In this document: in pieces, positions 21,494-29,686 of the stretch
Layout: every line of letters starts with the position of its first letter
How positions within the stretch are numbered: position 1 is the first letter of the stretch
The notes under the pieces: model-generated
What the model was told of the DNA's origin: nothing
Databases searched by the model: none
What the model saw: the letters and a program-made list of their open reading frames with translations, nothing else
NCBI GenBank assembly: GCA_963771025.1
Contig: CAVYRL010000001.1
Location: 186,001-250,000, forward strand
Reading direction: 5' to 3'
Source of the DNA: Miltoncostaea sp963771025
Lineage (GTDB): Bacteria > Actinomycetota > Thermoleophilia > Miltoncostaeales > Miltoncostaeaceae
Length of the DNA stretch: 64,000 bases
Made by a program: the position numbers and the translations under genes

Positions 21494-21778
21494 TCAGGGG
21501 CGGCGTAGGTCGTCGGGGGCCAGCGGATCGGGGCCGGGGCCCGCCTCGCGCACGACGGCCGGTCCTCCGTCGTGAGGGATGTGGACCACGATGTGGTGCA
21601 CGACGCCCGGCAGCTCGAACCGGAAGGCCCAGTCTGCCGCGGTCCACCCCGCCACGCGTAACGTCGCGCTGCCGGCGCCGGTCGTCTCGCCCAGGGCCTG
21701 CGTCGCCGACTCCAGCGCCGCGGTGCCGACCGGCCCGAGCAGACCGATGAGGGCCCCGGCCCCGGCGTCGTCGCTCAT
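21494..21778 (-). CDS. Hypothetical protein, 94 residues, coupled to ygfZ
   Basis: A small protein whose ATG overlaps the stop of the ygfZ-like gene (ATGA, 21775-21778), marking it as the last gene of a LonN-ygfZ-unknown operon. It starts MSDDAGAGALIGLLGPVG and has a conserved-looking centre (VAGWTAADWAFRFELPGVVH) followed by a beta-hairpin-like HHIVVHIPHDGG and a Pro-rich tail. No family is recognised. Location suggests a link to Fe-S protein maintenance, by neighbourhood only. Confidence 0.6.
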   Translation of the reverse strand: MSDDAGAGALIGLLGPVGTAALESATQALGETTGAGSATLRVAGWTAADWAFRFELPGVVHHIVVHIPHDGGPAVVREAGPGPDPLAPDDLRRP

Positions 21779-22677
21779 GCCGGAGGGAAGGGGAGTCGGG
21801 CGACCCGAGCCGGCTCGGCGGCGCCCTCCACGTCCACCGTCGCGTCGGGCGCGACCTCGTTCCTCAGCACCGCGAGTCCGATCGCCCCGAGGTCCGGCGT
21901 CACGACCACGCTCGTCACCCGGCCCACCTCGCGCCCCTCGACGCTCACCGTCGCGCCCGGGGCGACGCCGGCCGCGCCCAGGGCGAGGCCGCGGAGCTGC
22001 CGTGTGACGCGTCCCCGGTACCGCACGCGGGCCACGGTCTCCTGGCCCAGGTAGCACCCCTTGTCGAACGACACGGCTTCGTCCTGGAGACCCACCTCCT
22101 GCACCAGGGTCGAGGGCCCGGTGTCCACGCCGACCGTGGGCACGCCGGCGGCCACGCGGGCCATCTCGAGGGCCTGCGCCGGCACCTCGTCGACTCCGAG
22201 CGCCGCGATCGCCGCCGCGGCGTCGTCGACCACGAGGTCGAGCGTCCCGGGCACCCGGCCCGGCAACAGGATCTGCGCCGGCAGGCTCGTGGCGGCGGGC
22301 ACCCCCGAGACACTGAGCAGATCCGCCTCCTCGGGCCCCAGCAGCTCCAGATCCTCTGAGAAGTGGTACCGCTCGAGAAGCTCCAGGAGCAGCTCGCCGA
22401 GCGCCGGCGCGGTCACGAGGGTGAACGCGTCGTCGGCGTCGCGGCGGACGCGCAGGTCGACCTGGATGTGACCCTTGGCGTCGAGGAACAGGGCGTGCCC
22501 GGTGTCGCCGGCGCCCAGGCCCTCGACCTCGTTGCTGAGCAGCCCGTGGAGAAAGCTCGCCGCATCCGGGCCCTCGACCCATACCAGCGCCGCCCGACCG
22601 CGCACGACCGCGGGCGAGCCGGTCCGCAGCAGGGCGTAACCGGCGTCGACGCCCGGCGACGTCGCGGGCGGCGTCAC
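21775..22677 (-). CDS. ygfZ: YgfZ/GcvT-domain folate-binding protein
   Basis: A 300-residue protein of the GcvT-like YgfZ family, which uses tetrahydrofolate to help repair or assemble Fe-S proteins. The diagnostic KGCYLGQE motif (with its redox-active Cys) is present around residue 210, preceded by EVGLQDEAVSFD. The N-terminal part shows WVEGPDAASFLHGLLSNEV, typical of the folate-binding half. The GTG start overlaps the LonN gene stop (GTGA, 22674-22677), and its own stop overlaps the 94-residue gene. Full length for the family. Confidence 0.9.
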   Translation of the reverse strand: MTPPATSPGVDAGYALLRTGSPAVVRGRAALVWVEGPDAASFLHGLLSNEVEGLGAGDTGHALFLDAKGHIQVDLRVRRDADDAFTLVTAPALGELLLELLERYHFSEDLELLGPEEADLLSVSGVPAATSLPAQILLPGRVPGTLDLVVDDAAAAIAALGVDEVPAQALEMARVAAGVPTVGVDTGPSTLVQEVGLQDEAVSFDKGCYLGQETVARVRYRGRVTRQLRGLALGAAGVAPGATVSVEGREVGRVTSVVVTPDLGAIGLAVLRNEVAPDATVDVEGAAEPARVARLPFPPA

Positions 22678-23291
22678 GGGGTGCTCACCTTGCCGTTGGT
22701 GCCCGCGCGATGGGCGGCCAGGCGGGCGTGCTCGCTCTCACGGTCGGCCGAGGTGAACAGCTCGGTCAGCATCGTCAGCCGCCGCGCCTCATCGCGGGTC
22801 TCGAGCAGTTCCTGCTTGGCGGCGGGCGGGATGTCGAATGCGGCGGCCACGGCGTATGAGAGAGGAGTGCCCTCCGGCGCCTCGGGCATCGCGGTCTCGC
22901 CCAGGCCCCCGAGCGCGCGGAAGCGCCGGAGCACCTCCTCGGAGAGGGCCGCCGGCACCTCGGAGGCGACGTCCTCGAGGCGCTCGACCCGTGCCGAGAA
23001 GTAGAGGCGGCCGTCGGTCTCCTCCACCAGCCGGACCGGCTCGACGCCCTGCACGATGACGTTCAGGCGGCCGTCCTCGAACCGGCGCACCAACGACTCG
23101 AACCGCGCCGCGCAGCCGACGTCTGCGGTCCCCGTCGGACCCGCCTGGACCACCACGAACAGGCTGTCCTCCAGCACGCAATCCGCGTACAGCTGGCGGT
23201 AGCGGGGCTCGAACAGGTGGAGCGGAGTCCTCTCGCTCGGCAGGAGCACGAGACCCAGCGGGAACAGGCCGAGGTCGAGTTCGTCGCTCAC
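22674..23291 (-). CDS. LON substrate-binding (LonN) domain protein
   Basis: A 205-residue stand-alone Lon N-terminal domain protein. It starts LGLFPLGLVLLPSERTPLHLFEPRYRQL, where the PLHLFEPRY core is the hallmark of the family. GRLNVIVQGVEPVRLV follows, then a helical C-terminal bundle. It has no AAA+ or protease part. These proteins are thought to bind peptides or act in protein quality control, but the exact role is unknown. GTG start at 23291. It is the first gene of the three-gene minus-strand operon with ygfZ; the 234-base divergent gap with hisC should hold its promoter. Confidence 0.87.
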   Translation of the reverse strand: MSDELDLGLFPLGLVLLPSERTPLHLFEPRYRQLYADCVLEDSLFVVVQAGPTGTADVGCAARFESLVRRFEDGRLNVIVQGVEPVRLVEETDGRLYFSARVERLEDVASEVPAALSEEVLRRFRALGGLGETAMPEAPEGTPLSYAVAAAFDIPPAAKQELLETRDEARRLTMLTELFTSADRESEHARLAAHRAGTNGKVSTP

Positions 23292-23525
23292 CCCCGGAAG
23301 TCTAGCCGGGGGTGAGCGACGCCGGCCGCGCCGGCCTGACGGCGCCGGGGTGGCAGGCCCGCAGGGCGACGCTCGCGGCGTCCGCGGGGCACGCTCGTGC
23401 TGCGCTCGGTGATCATCACGATCGGCCCGGGGCTCCGCATGAGGGCCACCACGGCGCCGCCCATCTCCGCGCCCCGGCCCGCGATCGGTCCCCCATCCGG
23501 TGCCCGTCCACTAGCATCGCCGCGC
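23292..23525. other. Intergenic region between LonN and hisC genes
   Basis: 234 bases without a convincing gene. The only clear signal is TAGCAT (23512-23517) 8 bases before the hisC GTG. No repeat or RNA structure was recognised. The minus-strand promoter for the LonN operon was not located. Confidence 0.5.
23512..23517 (+). promoter_or_regulatory. Predicted -10 box of hisC (leaderless)
   Basis: TAGCAT 8 bases before the GTG at 23526, with no Shine-Dalgarno sequence in between. The arrangement matches other predicted leaderless starts in this window. Confidence 0.45.
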
Positions 23526-24680
23526 GTGTCACGCGATCCCCACACGACGCCCGCGCCGCCCCATCCGTCCCTTCCCGAGGGCCTGGTCCGCCCGGCGCTC
23601 GCCGGGGTCACCGCGTACGAGCCCGGCCGGCCGATCGACGAGGTGCGCCGCGAGCTCGGCATCGAGTCGGTGCTCAAGCTGGCGTCCAACGAGGGGCCGT
23701 TCCCTCCCATGCCCGGAGCCATCGAGGCGATGCGCGAGGCGGCCCGGGGGGTGCGCGCCTACCCCGACCCGGGGGCCTGGGGGCTGCGCGACGCGATCGC
23801 GTCGCGGCTCGGGCTGGACGCCACCCAGGTGCTGCCGGGGGCCGGCATCGACGGGCTGATCAAGCTCATGTGCCTCGCCCTGCTCGATCCCGGCGACGAG
23901 ATCGTGATGGGGTGGCCGTCGTTCCTGTCGTGGCGCGTCGGCGCCCAGATCCAGGGCGCGACGGTGCGCGACGCTCCCCTGCGCCCCGACGGCTCCTACG
24001 ACCTCGATGCCCTTGCCGAGCGGATCACGCCGCGCACCAAGATCGCCGTGGTGGTGAGCCCCAACAACCCGACGGGCGGGGCGGTGGCCGCCGACGAGTT
24101 GCGGGCGTTCCTCGACGCCCTCCCGGGGCACGTGCTGCCCGTGGTGGACGAGGCCTACTTCGAGTACCTGCCCGCCGGCGGGCACGACGCGGCCGCGCTG
24201 CTCGGCGAGGGCCGCGCGATGGCGGTCACCCGCACGTTCAGCAAGGCCTACGGCCTCGCCGGCCTGCGCGTCGGTTACCTGATGGGTCCGCCGGAGCTGG
24301 TCCGTTCGCTCGGCGTGGTGCGCAACGTGTTCGACGTCGGGGCCCCGTCGCAGGCAGCCGCGATCGCCAGCCTGGCCGACTCGGACACCCACCTGCCCGA
24401 GCGCATCCGGATCAACGATTCGGAGCGCGCGATGACGGCCTCCGGGCTGCGCGCCCTCGGGCTGGAGCCCCTTCCCAGCACCGCCAACTTCCTGCTGGTC
24501 GATCTCGGCTCCGTCGAGCGCGCCGAGGCGCTCAACGCGGCGCTGCTGGCGCGAGGGGTCATCGTGCGGCCGGCGCGGGCCTTCGGGGCGCCGACCGCGC
24601 TGCGCATCACGATCGGGTTCCCCCAGGACAACGCGCGCTTTCTCGCGGCGGCCGCGGGGGCGCTGGGAGACCTCCGTTGA
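23526..24680 (+). CDS. hisC: Histidinol-phosphate aminotransferase
   Basis: A 384-residue class II PLP aminotransferase. Motifs: LKLASNEGPFPP near the N-terminus, YPDPGAWGLRDAIA, VVSPNNPTGGAV, VVDEAYFEYLP, and TFSKAYGLAGLRVGYLMG with the PLP-binding Lys. It converts histidinol phosphate and 2-oxoglutarate in histidine synthesis, but close relatives act on aromatic amino acids, and no other his genes are present. The usual NENPxGPSP reads SNEGPFPP, a common variant. GTG at 23526 is chosen by the conserved N-terminus and the leaderless -10. Its TGA overlaps the TTG start of meaB. Confidence 0.87.
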   Translation: MSRDPHTTPAPPHPSLPEGLVRPALAGVTAYEPGRPIDEVRRELGIESVLKLASNEGPFPPMPGAIEAMREAARGVRAYPDPGAWGLRDAIASRLGLDATQVLPGAGIDGLIKLMCLALLDPGDEIVMGWPSFLSWRVGAQIQGATVRDAPLRPDGSYDLDALAERITPRTKIAVVVSPNNPTGGAVAADELRAFLDALPGHVLPVVDEAYFEYLPAGGHDAAALLGEGRAMAVTRTFSKAYGLAGLRVGYLMGPPELVRSLGVVRNVFDVGAPSQAAAIASLADSDTHLPERIRINDSERAMTASGLRALGLEPLPSTANFLLVDLGSVERAEALNAALLARGVIVRPARAFGAPTALRITIGFPQDNARFLAAAAGALGDLR

Positions 24681-25624
24681 CGCTCGATGAGGTGATCGCC
24701 GGCGTCAACGCCGGTGAGCGGCGGGCCATCGGGCGCGCCATCAGCCTGGTGGAGCGCCTCGGTCCCGAGGGCCGCGAGCTGGCCGCCACGCTGCACCCCG
24801 CGACCGGCAACGCCTGGCGTGTCGGAGTCACCGGCGCCCCGGGCGTGGGCAAGAGCACGTTGATCGGCGCCCTGGTGCGCCATCTGCGCGGGGACGGCAA
24901 ACGCGTGGGGATCGTGAGCGTCAACCCCACGAGCCCCTTCACCCGGGGCGCCGTGCTGGGCGACCGCATCCGGCTGACCGACCACTTCCTCGACCCTGGC
25001 GTGTTCATCCGCTCCATGGCCAGCCGCGGTCATCTGGGGGGCCTGGCCGAGGCCACCGCCGACGCGGTGCTGGTGCTCGACGCGGCCGGCTTCGACGTGG
25101 TGCTGGTCGAGACCGTCGGATCCGGCCAGAACGAGGTCGAGGTCCAAGCGCTGACCGAGACGGTCGTGCTGGCGCTGATGCCCGGCAGCGGCGACGGGGT
25201 GCAGGCGATCAAGGCCGGGCTGATGGAGATCCCCGACGTCCTCGCCGTCACCAAGGCCGACCGCCCCGGCGCCGACCAGCTGGTGACCGAGCTCAAGAAC
25301 GCCCTCACCCTTGCGCCGGCCGGCGAGTGGGAGCCGCCGATCGTCCGCGTCTGCACGCTCGAGGGGAGGGGGGTCGAGGAGCTCTGGGCCGAGGTCGAGC
25401 GCCACCGTGCGTTCCTCGAGGCCGACGGGCGGCTCGACGCGCGCCGCCGCGAGGGCCTGAGGCGTCAGCTGCGCGCCCTCGCCCTCGACCGCCTCGCCCG
25501 CCGCGTGGACGCCGCGGCCGACCCCGGCTTCGTCGCCGACGTGCTCGACGAGGTCATGGCCCGCACGACCGATCCCTCCGGCGCCGTCGACCTCCTCCTG
25601 GACCGCGCCGACCTCGGCGGCTGA
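24677..25624 (+). CDS. meaB: MeaB/ArgK-type G-protein chaperone of methylmalonyl-CoA mutase
   Basis: A 315-residue G3E-family GTPase that protects and reloads B12-dependent methylmalonyl-CoA mutase. GAPGVGKSTLIGAL is the P-loop. VNPTSPFTRGAVLGDRIR, SMASRGHLGGLA, VETVGSGQNEVEV (switch II) and TKADRPGADQL (the NKxD-type base-recognition motif, here TKAD) follow in order. Start is TTG at 24677 in a TTGA overlap with hisC. GGGAG at 7 bases and the LDEVIAGVNAGERRAIGRAISLVE N-terminus support it. A B12-binding mutase domain gene lies 2.8 kb downstream at 28381. Confidence 0.92.
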   Translation: MTLDEVIAGVNAGERRAIGRAISLVERLGPEGRELAATLHPATGNAWRVGVTGAPGVGKSTLIGALVRHLRGDGKRVGIVSVNPTSPFTRGAVLGDRIRLTDHFLDPGVFIRSMASRGHLGGLAEATADAVLVLDAAGFDVVLVETVGSGQNEVEVQALTETVVLALMPGSGDGVQAIKAGLMEIPDVLAVTKADRPGADQLVTELKNALTLAPAGEWEPPIVRVCTLEGRGVEELWAEVERHRAFLEADGRLDARRREGLRRQLRALALDRLARRVDAAADPGFVADVLDEVMARTTDPSGAVDLLLDRADLGG

Positions 25625-25659
25625 TGCGCCTGCCGGCCTCTCGGCGAGCCCGCTCGCGC

Positions 25660-26421
25660 TCAGCGCACCAGCAGCCAGACGGCGACTCCGACGCCCAGAA
25701 CGATCACGCTCCATCGCAGGGCGTCGTCGTTGAGGCGCCGCGCGACCCGGGCGCCGATCGCGCCGCCGACCAGCGTCGCCGGGGCCAACACGGCCACCGA
25801 GGGCCAGTCGACGGGCCCCAGGAGGATCAGCCCGGGGGCGGCCACGACATTCGCCAGCAGGATCATCGCGCGGTTGAGCGCGTTGAGGCGCTGCAGCCGG
25901 TCCACGATCCCCAGCGCCAGCACCGCCAGCAGCAGCACGCCGGCGGCCGCCCCGAAGTAGGACGCGTAGGCCCCCGACGCGAACACCGCCAGCAGCAGCC
26001 CGGGGGAGAGCCGCGTGGCGATGCTGCCGTCCCCGCGCGCGTCCATCGCCGCCCGGATGCGCGGCCCCACCGCCAGCAGCGCGCACGCGATCAGGACGAG
26101 CCACGGGACCGCCACCTCGAATGCGGAGTCGCCCCCCCACACCAGCAGCGCGACGCCGACGAAGGCGCCGAGGACCGTCGGCACCGCCAGCGTGCGGAGG
26201 CGCGGCGCCTGCCCCTTCAGGTCGGGACGGTAGCCCTCGACGACCGACACGTAACCCGGCAGCTGCGAGATCGTGTTGGTGATGTTGGCCGTCAGGGGAG
26301 AGAGGCCGGTGCCGATGAGCACGGGGAAGGCGATCAGCGAACCACCGCCGGCGACCGCGTTGACGGCTCCCGCGATGACGCCGGCCCCCGCGAGCAAGGT
26401 GAGCTGGGCGGTGTCGGGCAT
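25660..26421 (-). CDS. TauE/SafE family membrane permease
   Basis: A 253-residue protein with about eight hydrophobic segments. The N-terminal repeat has the family's GAVNAVAGGGSLIAFPVLIG block and NITNTISQLPGYV. The second repeat has GAYASYFGAAAGVLLLAVLA. TauE/SafE proteins export or take up sulfonates, sulfite or related anions; the substrate here cannot be told. ATG at 26421 is preferred over a longer form (26463) because the membrane domain begins directly after it. CTAGGCC sits 8 bases upstream as a weak -10. Confidence 0.88.
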   Translation of the reverse strand: MPDTAQLTLLAGAGVIAGAVNAVAGGGSLIAFPVLIGTGLSPLTANITNTISQLPGYVSVVEGYRPDLKGQAPRLRTLAVPTVLGAFVGVALLVWGGDSAFEVAVPWLVLIACALLAVGPRIRAAMDARGDGSIATRLSPGLLLAVFASGAYASYFGAAAGVLLLAVLALGIVDRLQRLNALNRAMILLANVVAAPGLILLGPVDWPSVAVLAPATLVGGAIGARVARRLNDDALRWSVIVLGVGVAVWLLVR

Positions 26422-26500
26422 GCCGGGGTGGCCTAGCGCCCCGAGCCGTGGACGACGCGGCACTTCCCGGCTGCATGTCTCCGCGATACGCCGTCCTCGA

Positions 26501-26529
26501 CAGGCCCGATATTCGCGATATCGGGCCTG
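26501..26529 (-). terminator. Strong hairpin downstream of the pepA operon
   Basis: A perfect 12-bp stem, CAGGCCCGATAT with its complement, and a 5-base TCGCG loop. It lies between the stop of the small membrane gene (26594) and the start of the TauE gene (26421), so it should end the pepA transcript. No T run follows. Confidence 0.55.
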
Positions 26530-26593
26530 ATCTGCGTCCTCGTCTCGCGGGAGATTCGCTCGGGAACCGCACGCGAACCCACGGTTCGAGGCA

Positions 26594-26812
26594 CTAACGA
26601 TCCCCGAGGAGGAGCGGCCACACGATCAGCAGCAGGATCGCGAGCGCCACGGCGGCCGCGATCAGGAAGGCGCGCCGCGCGGCGGCCACCGTGAGGCGCC
26701 CGCCGTGCGCCTCACGGTCGGCCCTCAGGTAGCGCGCCACGTCGACACCGACCTTCGTCACCACACCGACCACGACGACGAGCAAGCCGATGAGGATGAC
26801 CCAGGCGGTCAT
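26594..26812 (-). CDS. Small two-span membrane protein coupled to pepA
   Basis: A 72-residue protein with one N-terminal span (VILIGLLVVVVGVVTKVG), a charged loop (RYLRADREAHGGRLT) and a second span (LIAAAVALAILLLIVWPLLLG). Its ATG overlaps the pepA stop (ATGA, 26809-26812), so it is translated from the same message. No family is recognised and nothing shows its function. It is one of several small membrane proteins in this window that ride on larger genes. Confidence 0.65.
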   Translation of the reverse strand: MTAWVILIGLLVVVVGVVTKVGVDVARYLRADREAHGGRLTVAAARRAFLIAAAVALAILLLIVWPLLLGDR

Positions 26813-28275
26813 TCCGCGGGCATCGCCAGCTTCTCGGCCACGGCCAGGATGAGCCGCACCCCGAAGCCGGTGCCCGAGCCGCCGACCATTCCCGTGCCGG
26901 CGATGTCGAGGTGGCACCAGGGCAGGTCGCCGGTGAACTCGCGCATGAACTGGGCGGCGTAGACCGATCCGGCCTGGCGCTTGTTGGACGCGTTGGCCAG
27001 GTCGGCTACCTTGCTCTTGATCAGATGGTCGTAGCGCTTGTGCATCGGCATCGGCCACACCAGGTCGCCCGACTCCTCGCCGGCCGCGCGCACCACCTCG
27101 GTCCACGCGTCGTCCGAGCCGAACAGGCCGGCGTAGACCTCGCCGAGCGCCACCACGATCGCGCCGGTCAGCGTGGCCATGTCGATCATCCGCGTCGCGC
27201 CCTCGCGCACGGCATAGGCGAGGCCGTCGGCCAGGATCAGGCGGCCCTCGGCGTCGGTGTTGATCACCTCGATGGTGCGGCCGTTGAGCGCGGTGATGAC
27301 GTCGCCCGGCTTGACGGCGGTGCCGCTCGGCATGTTCTCGGTCGCGGGGATCACCGCCAGCAGCTCGACCGGCAGCCCCAGCGCCGCGACCAGCGCCGCG
27401 CCCTCGAGCACCGCGGCGCCGCCGCCCATGTCGAGCTTCATCTCCTCCATCCCGCCGGACGGCTTGATGGAGATGCCGCCGGTGTCGAAGGTGACCGCCT
27501 TGCCCACCAGCCCGAGCACCTCATCGGGCCGGGCGCGCTCGGCGGGCCGATAGCGCAGCACGATCAGCTTGGGCGGCTCGGCCGAGCCCCGCGCCACCCC
27601 GAGCAGCGCGCCCGCGCCCAGCTTCTCGAGCTTCGAGGTGCCGAGAACCGTGCACGTGAGGCCGGGGATCGCGTCGGCGAGCGCCTTCGCATGCTCGGCG
27701 AGGATGGTCGGCGTCAGGTGGTTGGCCGGCGTGTTGGAGAGGTCGCGGGCCCCGTTCACGGCGGCGACGATGCGATCGGCGCGCTGGACGTCGGCGGTGC
27801 GGACGGAGGTCGAGAACACGGTCAGGCGCTCGGTCGGCGGCTTCGCGTCCTCGTTCGCGGTCCGGAAGCGGTCGAAGCGGTAGCCCTCGATGCCGAAGCC
27901 CTCGATGAATGCGCTCACCTGGGCCGCGGTGGCGTCCTCGGGCGGCACCAGTGCTGCCGCGCGGGTCCTGACACGTCCCGCGATGCCCGCGGCCGCCCCT
28001 CCGGCCGCCCGCCAGTCCTCCGTCGAGCCGGACGCGACACCGACGACCGCCAACCGCGGCGCGGCCAGCGCCGAGCCGGCGTGGAAGCGGGTCACCGAGC
28101 CGGCTTCGCCGGTGACCTCCCCGTCCTTGACCGCGGCGGCGACGACCCCGCCGAGGGCCGCGTCAACGTCGGCGGCCGGACCGCTGAGAGGCCTGGGCCG
28201 CTCGGGCACGCAGACCACCAGCAGGTCGGCCTTCGCGCTGACCGCATCGGCGGACTTCCTCACGGTGCTGCGCAT
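26809..28275 (-). CDS. pepA: Leucyl aminopeptidase (M17)
   Basis: A 488-residue cytosolic metallo-aminopeptidase that releases N-terminal residues from peptides. The M17 metal and active-site motifs are present: LVGKAVTFDTGGISIKPSGG (two ligands; the usual GKGxTFD has Ala here), MKLDMGGGAAVLEGA, and the signature NTDAEGRLILADGL. The divergent N-terminal macro-like domain fills residues 1-160, normal for the family. ATG at 28275 is preceded by GTGGAG. The 105-base gap to the divergent B12-domain gene holds TAGTGT as a possible -10 on the minus strand. Confidence 0.95.
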   Translation of the reverse strand: MRSTVRKSADAVSAKADLLVVCVPERPRPLSGPAADVDAALGGVVAAAVKDGEVTGEAGSVTRFHAGSALAAPRLAVVGVASGSTEDWRAAGGAAAGIAGRVRTRAAALVPPEDATAAQVSAFIEGFGIEGYRFDRFRTANEDAKPPTERLTVFSTSVRTADVQRADRIVAAVNGARDLSNTPANHLTPTILAEHAKALADAIPGLTCTVLGTSKLEKLGAGALLGVARGSAEPPKLIVLRYRPAERARPDEVLGLVGKAVTFDTGGISIKPSGGMEEMKLDMGGGAAVLEGAALVAALGLPVELLAVIPATENMPSGTAVKPGDVITALNGRTIEVINTDAEGRLILADGLAYAVREGATRMIDMATLTGAIVVALGEVYAGLFGSDDAWTEVVRAAGEESGDLVWPMPMHKRYDHLIKSKVADLANASNKRQAGSVYAAQFMREFTGDLPWCHLDIAGTGMVGGSGTGFGVRLILAVAEKLAMPAE

Positions 28276-28380
28276 CGCTCACTCCACGGGTCGGGAACGG
28301 CGGAAACACTACCCTCGGACGAGTTCCCCGCCGTCGCGGTGTGGAATACTCGCCCCCCGCCCCACCCGGAGGAATCGCTC

Positions 28381-28782
28381 GTGGACCGCCCGATCCGAGT
28401 CGTCGTCGCCAAGCCCGGCCTGGACGGTCACGACCGTGGCGCCAAGATCATCGCGCGCAGCCTGCGCGACGCGGGCATGGAGATCATCTACACCGGCCTC
28501 CACCAGACGCCCGAGCAGATCGCGGCGACCGTGGTGCAGGAGGACGCCGACGTGGTCGGCCTCTCGATCCTCTCGGGCGCCCACATGACGCTCGTCCCGC
28601 GGGTGGTCAACCTGCTTCGCGCCGAGGGTGCGGGTGACGTGCTGGTGATCGTCGGCGGCACCATCCCGCGCGACGACATCCCGGCGCTCAAGCAGCTGGG
28701 CGTGGCGGAGGTGTTCACCCCCGGGGCGCCGATCCAGGGGATGATCGACTTCATCCAGGGCGCGGTTCCCGCCCCCTCATAG
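28381..28782 (+). CDS. B12-binding domain protein (methylmalonyl-CoA mutase C-terminal type)
   Basis: A 133-residue stand-alone cobalamin-binding domain. It has IRVVVAKPGLDGHDRGAKII with the DxHxxG motif whose His coordinates cobalt, YTGLHQTPEQIAATVVQED, VVGLSILSGAHMTL and VIVGGTIPRDDIPAL. These match the C-terminal domain of methylmalonyl-CoA or related acyl-CoA mutases; separate small subunits are known. The catalytic TIM-barrel subunit is not in the window. The GTG has a good GGAGGA site 8 bases upstream. GGAATACT about 30 bases upstream is a possible -10. The meaB chaperone is nearby. Confidence 0.9.
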   Translation: MDRPIRVVVAKPGLDGHDRGAKIIARSLRDAGMEIIYTGLHQTPEQIAATVVQEDADVVGLSILSGAHMTLVPRVVNLLRAEGAGDVLVIVGGTIPRDDIPALKQLGVAEVFTPGAPIQGMIDFIQGAVPAPS

Positions 28783-28821
28783 GCCTCCGGGCCGTATGCC
28801 CTCTGCCGTGCGGCGCCGCGC

Positions 28822-28831
28822 AGGTTAGGCT
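28822..28831 (+). promoter_or_regulatory. Possible -10 / DtxR-IdeR-like half site upstream of etfB
   Basis: AGGTTAGGCT matches the left half of the DtxR/IdeR iron box. The right half (GCCTGA) is one base short of the palindrome. The TAGGCT within it (28826-28831) could equally be a plain -10 with a leader of about 70 bases to etfB. Ambiguous. Confidence 0.3.
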
Positions 28832-28906
28832 GCCTGATCAGAAGGCAAACAGCGGGTCGGGTGTCCATTCCCCGGACCGAGAGCTTCAGGTCAGCAGGGG
28901 GGCTGC

Positions 28907-29686
28907 ATGAAAATCGCGGTGTGCGTGAAGGATGTTCCGGACCCCGGTCCGTCACGTCGGATCGATCCGGGAACCCTGAGGATGGACCGCTCGGGCGACC
29001 GTTCGCTCAACGCGTTCGACCTCAACGCCGTGGAGCAGGCCCTTCGCATCAAGGAGGGCGCGGGCGAGGGCGAGGTCGTCCTGGTGTCGCTCGGGGCGGG
29101 CAAGGCGCTCGACTCGATTCGCAAGGGACTCGCCATGGGCGCCGATCGCGCGGTGCTCGTCTCCGACGACGCTGCCGCCGGCTCCGACCTGGTGGCCACC
29201 AGCTACGTGCTGGCGGCGGCGCTCGGCGCCGAGTCGCCCGACCTGGTCCTGTTCGGCCAGCAGGCGTCCGACGGTGACGGCGCGGTGTTGTGGGCCGCGG
29301 TCGCCGACCGCCTCAAGCTTCCTGTGATCTCGCAGGTCTCGGAGCTCGAGGTGGATGGCACCACGGTCACGGCAAAGCGCCAGACCGAGTTCGGCTACGA
29401 CAAGATCCAGGCCTCGCTGCCCGCCGTGCTGGCCGTCTCGGACGCCCTCAACGAGCCGCGCTACCCGTCGCTCAAGGGCATCATGGGCGCCAAGAAGAAG
29501 CCGCAGGAGGTCAAGAGCCTCGCGGACGTCGGCGTCAACGCCGACCGCGCCGGCGAGGCCGGCTCGCGCACGACCGTCATCTCGCTGAGCCCTCCGGCGT
29601 CGCGCGGCGACACCCTCAAGATCGAGGACGACGGCTCCGCCGCGCAGAAGATCCTCGACTTCCTCGTGGAAAGGAAGCTCGTGTGA
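28907..29686 (+). CDS. etfB: Electron transfer flavoprotein, beta subunit
   Basis: A 259-residue ETF beta subunit that carries electrons from acyl-CoA dehydrogenases to the membrane quinone pool. It starts MKIAVCVKDVPDPGP, has NAFDLNAVEQALRIKE, LVLFGQQASDGDGA and the LPAVLAVSDALNEPRYPSLKGIMGAKKK region that binds AMP and forms the recognition loop. Full length. Its stop overlaps the etfA GTG (GTGA, 29683-29686). Placement after a B12-mutase domain fits acyl-CoA and branched-chain degradation. Confidence 0.95.
   Translation: MKIAVCVKDVPDPGPSRRIDPGTLRMDRSGDRSLNAFDLNAVEQALRIKEGAGEGEVVLVSLGAGKALDSIRKGLAMGADRAVLVSDDAAAGSDLVATSYVLAAALGAESPDLVLFGQQASDGDGAVLWAAVADRLKLPVISQVSELEVDGTTVTAKRQTEFGYDKIQASLPAVLAVSDALNEPRYPSLKGIMGAKKKPQEVKSLADVGVNADRAGEAGSRTTVISLSPPASRGDTLKIEDDGSAAQKILDFLVERKLV

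Noticed and set aside
25644..25657. GCGAGC-CC-GCTCGC as a terminator between meaB and the TauE gene
   Set aside because: A 6-bp stem with a 2-base loop is too weak to call in such GC-rich DNA.
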